Below, in pieces: positions 54,241 through 61,615 of a stretch of DNA of 64,000 nt (its first letter is position 1; the number at the start of each line of letters is the position of its first letter). The position numbers and the translations under genes are program-made. The notes under the pieces were generated by a model. It ran no database searches and was not told where the DNA came from. It saw only the letters and a list, made by a program, of their open reading frames with translations. Origin of the DNA: Mycolicibacterium sp. MU0050 (GTDB lineage: Bacteria > Actinomycetota > Actinomycetes > Mycobacteriales > Mycobacteriaceae). The stretch covers positions 3,410,001 to 3,474,000 of the forward strand of contig NZ_OY726395.1 of the NCBI RefSeq assembly GCF_963378085.1. The letters are read 5' to 3'.

Positions 54241-55215
54241 ATGACACTGCCCCTCCAGGAGGAGAGCATCAGTACCACCTACACCATCGACCTTGCCGTA
54301 CGAGAGGTCCGGCCAGTGGCGGAGGACTGCATCGTGATGGTTCTGGAGACGGCCGACGGCAGCGAGCTGCCTGAGTGGTCGCCCGGTGCCCACATCGACC
54401 TGATCCTCGGCGACGATCTCGTTCGGCAGTACTCACTGTGCGGTGACCCCGCCGACCGATCCCGCTGGCGCATCGGGATCCTGCGTGAGCCGGAGAGCCG
54501 CGGCGGCTCCGAGTTCCTCCACGACTCGGTGCGCGCAGGCGCCGCGCTGAGCGCACGCGGGCCGCGCAATCACTTTCCGTTGCAGCCCAGCGACCACTAC
54601 CTGTTCGTCGCCGGCGGCATCGGAATCACCCCGATACTGACCATGATCCACGCCGCGGAACGCGAGGGCGCGTCGTGGCGGCTGCTCTACGGCGGACGGC
54701 GTCGCGACTCGATGGCCTTTCTCGACGAGCTCGCGGGGTTCGGCGACAAGATCCAAGTGTGCCCCCAGGATGAATGTGGCCTCCTGGATCTGGCGTCCTA
54801 TCTGAGTGCGGCCCCGGCCGGCGCCGCCGTATATTGCTGTGGGCCAGAGCCGTTGATCGCCGCCACCGAGGAGATTTGCGCGGCCAAGGCTTTGCCGCTG
54901 CACGTCGAGCGGTTCGCACCGAGGCAGGACGCCGACGTCGGCGCGAACGAGGAATTCGAAGTGGTCTGCGCGGAATCCGGTGTCACCGTCACGGTGCCGG
55001 CCGATTCGACGATCCTGGCCGAGGTCCGCAAGGTGGGTATCGAGGTCCTCAGTTCGTGCTCCGAGGGCACCTGCGGGACCTGCGAGGCCGACGTCCTCGA
55101 GGGTGAGCCGGATCATCGCGACTCGGTGTTGACCCCCCAGGAACGCGCGAGCAACGAGTCGATGATGATCTGCGTCTCCCGCTGCGTCGGCAAGCGCTTG
55201 GTCCTGGATCTTTGA
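54241..55215 (+). CDS. Phthalate-dioxygenase-reductase type oxidoreductase (flavin, NAD, 2Fe-2S)
   Basis: A 324-residue electron-transfer reductase. Domains in order: flavin domain with RQYSL (62-66), NAD-binding domain with VAGGIGITP (123-131) and CCGPEP (199-204), and a C-terminal plant-type 2Fe-2S domain with C273, C278, C281 and C311. This order is that of phthalate dioxygenase reductase/VanB. No Rieske oxygenase is encoded nearby, so it may serve the divergent P450-ferredoxin. The ATG at 54241 is preferred to an open extension to 54145. Confidence 0.91.
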   Translation: MTLPLQEESISTTYTIDLAVREVRPVAEDCIVMVLETADGSELPEWSPGAHIDLILGDDLVRQYSLCGDPADRSRWRIGILREPESRGGSEFLHDSVRAGAALSARGPRNHFPLQPSDHYLFVAGGIGITPILTMIHAAEREGASWRLLYGGRRRDSMAFLDELAGFGDKIQVCPQDECGLLDLASYLSAAPAGAAVYCCGPEPLIAATEEICAAKALPLHVERFAPRQDADVGANEEFEVVCAESGVTVTVPADSTILAEVRKVGIEVLSSCSEGTCGTCEADVLEGEPDHRDSVLTPQERASNESMMICVSRCVGKRLVLDL

Positions 55216-55555
55216 CCGACGAGGCATTCGACGTCGTCGTCGTCGGGCCGGCGCGGGCGGCGTTGCGGCCACGGCACTGCTGGTGAAGCGGGGCTACCGG
55301 ACCCTGTTGGTCGAACGCGCGGCACAGGTCGACGGCCGCGCCTCCACGGTCGGCATCGACGGGTTCGGGATCAACACCGGTGCACAGATATTCGAGCTCG
55401 GCGGCGCCAACAAAGAACTCTTCGACGAACTCGGCGTCCCCTGCGGGCCCGCCGTCAGGCCAAGCCGTTGGTGCTTCGCATGGGGCAATATCGGTCCGGT
55501 CGCGGCCGGCCAACTCGTGACGGCCGCGCAGTGGCCCGTCGGCTATCTGCGGTGA
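55212..55555 (+). pseudogene. Frameshifted and truncated FAD/NAD(P)-binding oxidoreductase
   Basis: A TTG at 55212 overlaps the reductase stop and starts EAFDVVVV, the entry to a dinucleotide fold. At about 55248 one base appears to be missing: shifting frame restores GAGAGGVAATALLVKRGYRTLLVERAAQVDGRAST, a GxGxxG motif of phytoene-desaturase-like oxidoreductases. The restored frame then ends at 55555, so only about 114 of the usual 400-500 residues remain. Both a frameshift and a C-terminal loss point to a decayed gene; a sequencing error could explain only the first. Confidence 0.75.
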
Positions 55556-55619
55556 ACGAACAGGTTCCGCTGGATTGAGGTCGGGCGGGCCGCGGTTCCC
55601 CGCGGCCCGCCCCGACCCA

Positions 55620-56837
55620 TCAGAGCATGTCGGGTTCGACGATCCCCGGTTCGATGCCCAGCAGGTGACGGCCGGCCTGTTCGTAGCTGATCTGCGAGTT
55701 GAAGATCACGTGCCGGGAGCCGGTCGCGAAGTCACGCCAATACCGTTGCGCCGGAGCGGTGGTCGAGAATCCCGACGATCCGCCCAGATCCATCAGGAGC
55801 TCGATGGCGTCGTGCAGAAGGCGGATGACCAGCGCCCCGGCGCCGCGGGCCTCGGTGCGCTCGTCGATCGACTGCACGCGGCCCTCGCAGGCGGCCTGGT
55901 CGATGCGCGAGCACGAGTCGTCGACCAACCTCTTGGCGGCCTGGATCATCGTGGTGGCCTCACCGATGGCGGCGTGGTACGCCGACGAGTCACGCTTCTG
56001 CGCGTAGGCACTGTAGAGGATGGGACTGCCGCTCTTGGCCACGGCCACGTCGAGCAGACCCTCGGCGCACCCGACCAGGACGCCGAGTGCCTTCGCGCGC
56101 AGAATCGGGTAGTTGACCCAGTAATCGCTGGCGACGCGCACCGATTCGTCGATGGTGGCCGGCGGCGCCACCGCGATGTCCGAGAACGCGGCGATCATGT
56201 TCGCCGGCACCCGCACATCGTTGACGACGACGGTGTCCGAACCCGTCCCCTTCATCCCCGCGACGCGCCAGGTGTAGTCCAGTTCCACATCCGCCATCGG
56301 CATGACGGCCAGCACCGGCAGTTGCTCCGGGGACAGCGCCGGGACCATCGTCCACGCGGCGTGGTGGGAACCCGTGGCGTAGCTCCATTTCCCGGCCAAC
56401 TTGAAGGAATCGCCGTCGGGGACCAGGTGCCCGATCCCGTTCTGCGGCGAGCAGATCAGCGGAACTCCGTCGGCGAACATCTGGTCCTGGATGCCGGCCG
56501 GCAGCTTGGAGGCGAACCACAGGCAGGAGTTGTAGATCGTGTAGACCCACGCCGTCGACGGACAACCCTTGGCCAACTCGGCCGCGACGTTGGCCATCGA
56601 TCGGCACGACTGCGCCAAACCACCCACGCGAGCCGGCCCGGCCATGGCGAACACACCGATCTCGGTGAGCTTGTCGACCACCTCTTGGCTCAGCTCGCTG
56701 TGCTGCTCGTGTTCGTCGGCCTTGCCCTCGAGCAGCGGGCGTACCGCCCTGGCGCGGGAGACAAGCTCGTCCGCCAGCTCGTCGTTGAACCCGGCCAGCG
56801 AGCGCGCCGCCGGCTTGACGTCCTGATCGATCGACAT
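55620..56837 (-). CDS. HsaA-like flavin-dependent monooxygenase (acyl-CoA dehydrogenase fold)
   Basis: A 405-residue protein of the acyl-CoA dehydrogenase-fold, two-component monooxygenase group that includes HsaA: LVSRARAVRPLLEGKADEHEQHSELSQEVVDKLTEIGVFAM, KGCPSTAWVYTIYN, LAGKWSYATGSHHAAW and the C-terminal DLGGSSGFSTTAPAQRYWRDFATGSRH with the catalytic-site His region. It would hydroxylate a phenol with FMNH2/FADH2 from a partner reductase; none of the HsaB type is encoded in the window. The start MSIDQD at 56837 is chosen by homology and AAAGG upstream; it has a leader of about 250 bp from the predicted promoter. Confidence 0.85.
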   Translation of the reverse strand: MSIDQDVKPAARSLAGFNDELADELVSRARAVRPLLEGKADEHEQHSELSQEVVDKLTEIGVFAMAGPARVGGLAQSCRSMANVAAELAKGCPSTAWVYTIYNSCLWFASKLPAGIQDQMFADGVPLICSPQNGIGHLVPDGDSFKLAGKWSYATGSHHAAWTMVPALSPEQLPVLAVMPMADVELDYTWRVAGMKGTGSDTVVVNDVRVPANMIAAFSDIAVAPPATIDESVRVASDYWVNYPILRAKALGVLVGCAEGLLDVAVAKSGSPILYSAYAQKRDSSAYHAAIGEATTMIQAAKRLVDDSCSRIDQAACEGRVQSIDERTEARGAGALVIRLLHDAIELLMDLGGSSGFSTTAPAQRYWRDFATGSRHVIFNSQISYEQAGRHLLGIEPGIVEPDML

Positions 56838-57101
56838 GGATGTACTACCTTTCTGGATGAAACGTCGGATTCGCCTAGTGCGCAACCGAATACAACAACG
56901 GCCGCGCGGGCGGCCCGGACCGGTCCTGAGCGAACGCATTTCCGTAGGCACGTCGGCGAACCGGTCTTTCGTCCCGGGCGACCAGGCCTGCGACAAGTGC
57001 GCTCCGGAACGCGGCACTGTCACCGACGCGCGCTTCCATCCCGCCTCCCGAATGCCCTGACCCCACGGCGTTCGACCACCTAGACCGGTGGTACACGTCA
57101 C

Positions 57102-57129
57102 AGCATATCTCGCATTGACTAAATGTCAA
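57102..57129 (-). promoter_or_regulatory. Promoter of the HsaA-like gene
   Basis: TTGACA (57129-57124) and TATGCT (57107-57102), 16 bp apart on the minus strand. The -35 box is one arm of operator C. Confidence 0.5.
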
Positions 57130-57143
57130 TGACTCAAAGTCGA
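57115..57143. promoter_or_regulatory. Shared operator, copy C
   Basis: TTGAC-TAAAT-GTCAA followed by TGACT-CAA-AGTCGA; the first dyad is perfect. It has the same orientation and internal spacing as copy A. Confidence 0.72.
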
Positions 57144-57284
57144 TGACACGGACATGCGCCATCGCGAGAGGTCGTGGGACGGTCAATCAGGCTCGACGTT
57201 CGCGCAATGAAGCACGGAAGACGTTGCGATGCAGTAAGACAACTACCCAACCGCGCGGATCAGCGCGCGTCGGGCAAGGGCGGC

Positions 57285-57941
57285 TTACGTGTCGGCACGC
57301 AGTTGTTCGATCGCCTTCTCCACCGACGGCTGCAAGGTCGGATCGAGCCGGGCAGCGCCACGCAGCGCCTCGATGGTCTGCTCGAACAGCACGTCGCCGA
57401 GCGCCTTGACTTCGAAGGGCTGGCCGTTCTGATGCCAGAACGCCGCGACGGCATCGACGGTCGCGGTCGCGGCACTGAGCATCATGCGCAGCGCCGGCTT
57501 CTCCGGGTCGAGACCCAGCGCGGTGCAACCCCGCGCGATCTCTTGCCAGCGTTGATCTTCGAAGAAGGCCCACGCCTCGGGGTCGGCCCCCCGGCCGCCG
57601 AGCACCAGGCGCGTGGCCAGGCCGCGGTGGCGCGCCAGGTAAGCGAACTGGTTGTAGTACCGCTGCCGCATCTGGGCACCGGGCGGCAGGTCGGGGTCGT
57701 TGTGATGGGCGGCGTCGAACTCACGGGCCGCCTCTTCCATGGCCGCGAGATAAAGTCCGCGCTTGTTCTTGAAGTAGTGGAACAGCAAACCGTGCGCCAC
57801 CCCGGCCGAGGTCGCGATGTCGCTCACGGCGACGGCGTCGTAATGCTGCGCCGAGAATGCTTCCACCGCAACGTCAAGGATCCGGCGGCGAGTCTCCTCC
57901 GCCTGAGCCTTCCGGGCAGACATATCCGCCTTCGTACTCAC
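57285..57941 (-). CDS. TetR family regulator of the ring-degradation genes (inferred)
   Basis: A 218-residue TetR protein: HTH at about residues 30-62 (YDAVAVSDIATSAGVAHGLLFHYFKNKRGLYLAAM) and an all-helical ligand domain. The GTG at 57941 has AGAGGGG 6 bp upstream. It is encoded between operators C and D, divergent from the VOC-FAH operon, and is the only regulator gene among the four operator copies, so it is the best candidate for binding them. The ligand is probably a pathway intermediate or its CoA ester. Confidence 0.86.
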   Translation of the reverse strand: MSTKADMSARKAQAEETRRRILDVAVEAFSAQHYDAVAVSDIATSAGVAHGLLFHYFKNKRGLYLAAMEEAAREFDAAHHNDPDLPPGAQMRQRYYNQFAYLARHRGLATRLVLGGRGADPEAWAFFEDQRWQEIARGCTALGLDPEKPALRMMLSAATATVDAVAAFWHQNGQPFEVKALGDVLFEQTIEALRGAARLDPTLQPSVEKAIEQLRADT

Positions 57942-58018
57942 AAGTGCCCCTCTGCAATCGACCCCACTAGTACCCATTCGGCATATCTGCCCAGGCTAAC
58001 GCATCAAACCACAAAGTT

Positions 58019-58047
58019 TCGACTTCGAGTCATTGACTATAAATCAA
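58019..58047. promoter_or_regulatory. Shared operator, copy D
   Basis: On the plus strand TCGACT-TCG-AGTCA then TTGAC-TATAA-ATCAA: the same double dyad as A and C in the opposite orientation, as expected for a divergent gene pair. Confidence 0.72.
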
Positions 58048-58061
58048 CAACGTTCTAGTGT
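58033..58061 (+). promoter_or_regulatory. Promoter of the VOC-FAH-AacS-hydroxylase operon
   Basis: TTGACT (58033-58038) and TAGTGT (58056-58061) with a 17 bp spacer lie about 130 bp before the VOC start. The -35 lies inside operator D, a good geometry for repression. Confidence 0.55.
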
Positions 58062-58191
58062 GAGGCTGAACACGTCAACGGATCAGCCGAGCAGATGCCC
58101 GCGGCAACCACCGCGCATCCCGCTGCCCACGTGGCCGTGTCCACCGTCGGCGATGTGTGCCGCCGCCAGCCCACCCCCCTTGGAGAACACG

Positions 58192-58764
58192 ATGACAGTT
58201 CGACCTCGTCTAGCGCATTTCGTGCTGCAAACCGCCCAGCTCCCGGCGATGCGGGATTGGTACCTGAAAGTCCTTGGCGCTCACGCCGTTTACGAGAACG
58301 AAGCGATGTCCTTCCTGACTTTCGACGAGGAACATCACCGGGTCGCCCTCCTCGGTCTGCCGCCGGGCGTGCTCGCCGACCGCACGCCGCTGACGACGGG
58401 TATGGCCCACTCGGCCTTCACCTTCCCCACCCTGGGTGATCTGCTCGACAAGTACCTGGAGTTGAAGGCCGAGGACATCCATCCGCGGGTGCCCGTGCAA
58501 CACGGGTTGACCACGTCGATCTACTACCGCGATCCGGACGGCAACATGGTCGAACTCCAGATCGACAACTTCGCGACACCCGACGAGGCGACCGAGTACA
58601 TGTTGGGCCCCGAGTACGCCGCGGACCCGATCGGCCCCAGCTTCGATGTCGACGAGTTGATCAAGGCCTATCGCGGCGGCACCCCGGAAGCCGAACTCAT
58701 CACGCGCACCTGGGCCAAGACCACCCCGCAGGTGAACCCCTTCGAACTTCTCACCACGGCCTAG
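58192..58764 (+). CDS. VOC-superfamily (extradiol dioxygenase-like) protein
   Basis: A 190-residue single-domain vicinal oxygen chelate protein. Candidate metal ligands are H9 in LAHFVLQT, the His in HHRVALLGL (about residue 50) and Glu in GNMVELQIDN (about 122), the 2-His-1-Glu pattern of type I extradiol dioxygenases. YRDPDGNMVE is a hallmark. It may cleave a catecholic ring, or act as an isomerase. The start is ATG 58192 with GGAG upstream. It heads a five-gene plus-strand operon. Confidence 0.85.
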   Translation: MTVRPRLAHFVLQTAQLPAMRDWYLKVLGAHAVYENEAMSFLTFDEEHHRVALLGLPPGVLADRTPLTTGMAHSAFTFPTLGDLLDKYLELKAEDIHPRVPVQHGLTTSIYYRDPDGNMVELQIDNFATPDEATEYMLGPEYAADPIGPSFDVDELIKAYRGGTPEAELITRTWAKTTPQVNPFELLTTA

Positions 58765-58782
58765 AAGGAGCTGAGCACATCC

Positions 58783-59637
58783 ATGCGCCTGATCAACCTC
58801 GCCGGCCGGGCCGCCCTGGACCAGGGCGGAACCGCCGTCGACATCGAAGAAGCCAGCGCCGGGCGGTTCTCGGCCGCGTTCCAGGACCTGCTGGAGCGCT
58901 GGGACGAATTCCGGGACTGGGCAGCCACACTCGGTGACGCCGACCGCCGGCCGTTCGAAGAGGCCGAGTTGGCAGCGCCCGTCGGCACACCTCGCCAGAT
59001 CTTCGCGATCGGCCTCAACTACCGCAGCCACGCCGAGGAAACCGGGATCGACATCCCCGACACCCCGATGGTGTTCACCAAGTTCGCTTCCTCGATCACC
59101 GGGCCCTACGACGACGTCGTCATGCCCCCGGGTTCGGTGGACTGGGAGGCGGAACTGGTCGCGGTCATCGGCCGCCGCGCCGACGGCGTCGCAGTGGAAC
59201 GGGCCTGGGAGCACGTCGCGGGCCTGACGGTCGGCCAGGACCTGTCCGAGCGCGACCTGCAGGTCAAACCGCCTGCCCCGCAACAGTTCAGCCTGGCCAA
59301 GTCGCATCCCGGGTTCGCGCCACTGGGCCCGGCCCTGGTGACGCCGGACGAATTCGCCAACCCCGACGACCTCGAGATCAGCTGCGCGATCGACGATCAG
59401 CAGGTCCAGCAGGCCCGCACCGGGGACCTGATCTTCACGGTGCCGTTCCTGGTGTCCTACCTCTCCGGCATCCTGCCGCTGCTGCCCGGGGACCTGATCT
59501 TCACCGGGACCCCGTCGGGCATCGGATTCGCCCTGAACCCCCCGCGGTACCTGCGCGACGGTGAACGGCTGTCGACCTACGTCGAGGGCATCGGCACCAT
59601 GCGCAACCGGATGACGGCCGCCAAGGCGCGCGGATGA
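58783..59637 (+). CDS. Fumarylacetoacetate hydrolase family protein
   Basis: A 284-residue FAH-fold protein: an N-terminal domain of about 70 residues and the catalytic domain with AIGLNYRSHAEETG, FTKFASSITGPYDDVV, DWEAELVAVIGRRA (metal-binding E-x-E/D positions) and ILPLLPGDLIFTGTPSGIGF. Members hydrolyse the C-C bond of acylpyruvates, or hydrate or decarboxylate meta-cleavage products. Next to a ring-cleaving VOC and an acetoacetyl-CoA synthetase, a role releasing acetoacetate is attractive but inferred. It overlaps the next gene by ATGA. Confidence 0.9.
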   Translation: MRLINLAGRAALDQGGTAVDIEEASAGRFSAAFQDLLERWDEFRDWAATLGDADRRPFEEAELAAPVGTPRQIFAIGLNYRSHAEETGIDIPDTPMVFTKFASSITGPYDDVVMPPGSVDWEAELVAVIGRRADGVAVERAWEHVAGLTVGQDLSERDLQVKPPAPQQFSLAKSHPGFAPLGPALVTPDEFANPDDLEISCAIDDQQVQQARTGDLIFTVPFLVSYLSGILPLLPGDLIFTGTPSGIGFALNPPRYLRDGERLSTYVEGIGTMRNRMTAAKARG

Positions 59638-61586
59638 GCGTGCTCTGGGAGCCCTCGCAGCAGCTGCTGCAGGACAGCCGAATGGGGCGCTACGCCCGGG
59701 AACTGGTCGAACGCGGCACTGTGACGACGCCCGACTATCACGAGCTATGGCGCTGGTCGACAACCGAATTGGCCGAGTTCTGGCGCTCGGTCTGGGACTA
59801 CTTCGGCATCCTCGCCGACGGCGACACCGGCCGTGCCCTGCTCGACGACACGATGCCGGGCGCGCAGTGGTTTCCCGACGTCCGCCTCAACTACGCGGAG
59901 AACATGCTGCGCGGCGACGAGGACCAGACCGTCCTCACCGCGATCTCCCAGTCGCGCGAGGTGATCACGCTGACCAGGGGTGAGCTCCGCGACCAGGTGG
60001 CCCGCGCGGCCGCGGGGTTGCGACGGCTGGGCGTCGAACCGGGCGACCGCGTCGCCGCCTATCTGCCCAACATTCCCGAGGCCCTGGTGGCGATGCTGGC
60101 GACGACCAGCATCGGTGCCGTCTGGGCGGTGTGCGCGCCCGAGCTGGGGGTCGACAGCGTCTTGGACCGACTGCAGCAGTTGTCCCCCAAGATCTTCATC
60201 GCCGTCGACGGATATCAGTACGGCACCAAGTCGATTGACCGTACCGAGCACGTCGCGGCCATCCGGGCCGCACTGCCCAGCGTGGTGCACACCGTCTCGG
60301 TTCCCTACCTCGGCGCAGGCCCCGACGGCACGACTACATGGACCGAGCTACTGGCCGAACCGGCCGCGCCGGACTATCTGCGGGTACCCTTCGACCAGCC
60401 CCTGTGGGTGCTGTTCTCCTCCGGCACCACCGGTCTGCCCAAAGCCATCGTGCACTCCCACGGCGGCATCACCCTCGAGTTGCAGAAGGCCCTGGGGCTG
60501 CATTCGGATCTCGGCGCCGACGACACCTACTTCGTCTACTGCACCACCACCTGGGTGATGTGGAACATCCAGGTCTCCGCGCTACTGCTGGGTGCCAGGA
60601 TCGTGCTGTTCGACGGCGATCCGGCCCACCCGGGGCCGGATGAGCTGTGGCGCACGGTCGCCGACCACGGGGTGACCGTATTCGGCGCCGGCGCAGCGTT
60701 TCTCATGGGCTGCCGCAAGGCCGGTATGCGGCCCGGGCAGAGCTTCGATCTCGGCAAACTGCGCGCCATGACCTCCACCGGCTCACCGTTGCCGGCCGAG
60801 GGGTTCCACTGGGTCTACGACGCCATCGGCCCCGGCATCTATCTGCAGTCCACCAGCGGCGGTACCGACGTGTGCACCTCGTTCGTCGGGGGCACACCGC
60901 TGCTGCCGGTGCGGGCCGGAGAGATCACCGCTCCGGCGCTCGGCGTGCTGGCCCGGGCCTTGGACCCGGCCGGCAATCCGGTCGTCGACGAACTCGGGGA
61001 ACTCGTCATCTCCGCACCGATGCCCTCGATGCCGGTGTGCTTCTGGAACGACCCGGACGGGACCAAGTATCGAGGGGCCTACTTCGAGCACTACCCCGGC
61101 CAGTGGCGCCACGGCGACTGGGTCACGTTCAACAGCCGCGGCGCCTGCGTGATCAGCGGTCGCTCCGACGGCACGCTGAACCGCGGCGGGGTCCGCCTGG
61201 GTACCAGTGAGTTCTACTCCGCGCTCGACGACGTTCCGGAAGTCCAGGACAGTCTGGTGGTCCACCTCGACGACCCGTCCGGCGGATCGGGTTCGCTGCT
61301 GCTGTTCGTGCAACTCTCCGACGGCGTCGCCCTCGATAACGATCTGCGCCGCGGCATCAACAGTCAGCTGCGGCAGCGGCTTTCGCCCCGGCATACGGCC
61401 GACGAGATCCACGCGATCCCGGCGGTCCCCTACAACCTCACCGGCAAGAAGCTCGAGGTACCGGTCAAGCGCCTCCTCACGGGTGCGCCCCGCGCCACCG
61501 TCGTCTCCGACGGCGCGGTCCGCAATCCCGAGGCGCTGGATGTCTTCGAGCAACTGGCGGACAGCCTCGCGGCGGCGCACTCATGA
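59634..61586 (+). CDS. aacS: Acetoacetate-CoA ligase
   Basis: A 650-residue ANL ligase matching acetoacetyl-CoA synthetase in length and sequence: an N-terminal Acs-like domain (WEPSQQLLQDSRMGRYARELVERG), P-loop LFSSGTTGLPKAIVHSHGG (about residue 262), HGDWVTFNSRGACVISGRSDGTLNRGGVRLGTSEFY and the catalytic Lys in NLTGKKLEVPVK. It forms acetoacetyl-CoA from acetoacetate, ATP and CoA. Its position directly after the FAH gene suggests it salvages pathway-derived acetoacetate. Confidence 0.92.
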   Translation: MSVLWEPSQQLLQDSRMGRYARELVERGTVTTPDYHELWRWSTTELAEFWRSVWDYFGILADGDTGRALLDDTMPGAQWFPDVRLNYAENMLRGDEDQTVLTAISQSREVITLTRGELRDQVARAAAGLRRLGVEPGDRVAAYLPNIPEALVAMLATTSIGAVWAVCAPELGVDSVLDRLQQLSPKIFIAVDGYQYGTKSIDRTEHVAAIRAALPSVVHTVSVPYLGAGPDGTTTWTELLAEPAAPDYLRVPFDQPLWVLFSSGTTGLPKAIVHSHGGITLELQKALGLHSDLGADDTYFVYCTTTWVMWNIQVSALLLGARIVLFDGDPAHPGPDELWRTVADHGVTVFGAGAAFLMGCRKAGMRPGQSFDLGKLRAMTSTGSPLPAEGFHWVYDAIGPGIYLQSTSGGTDVCTSFVGGTPLLPVRAGEITAPALGVLARALDPAGNPVVDELGELVISAPMPSMPVCFWNDPDGTKYRGAYFEHYPGQWRHGDWVTFNSRGACVISGRSDGTLNRGGVRLGTSEFYSALDDVPEVQDSLVVHLDDPSGGSGSLLLFVQLSDGVALDNDLRRGINSQLRQRLSPRHTADEIHAIPAVPYNLTGKKLEVPVKRLLTGAPRATVVSDGAVRNPEALDVFEQLADSLAAAHS

Positions 61587-61615
61587 TCCACGATCTTCGA
61601 AAGAGGTAACCAACC

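Larger units (their letters stand above)
56838..57284. other. 447 bp region between HsaA-like gene and TetR gene
   Basis: It contains operator C with a minus-strand promoter, and an ACCACC-TAGACC-GGTGGT inverted repeat (57075-57092) just downstream of the predicted start site, inside the long leader of the HsaA-like gene. Apart from a doubtful 103-codon minus-strand frame I see no gene. Confidence 0.65.

Noticed and set aside
56875..57186. 103-codon minus-strand frame in the leader of the HsaA-like gene
   Set aside because: It runs across operator C and the predicted promoter, has no family match and no clear ribosome binding site.
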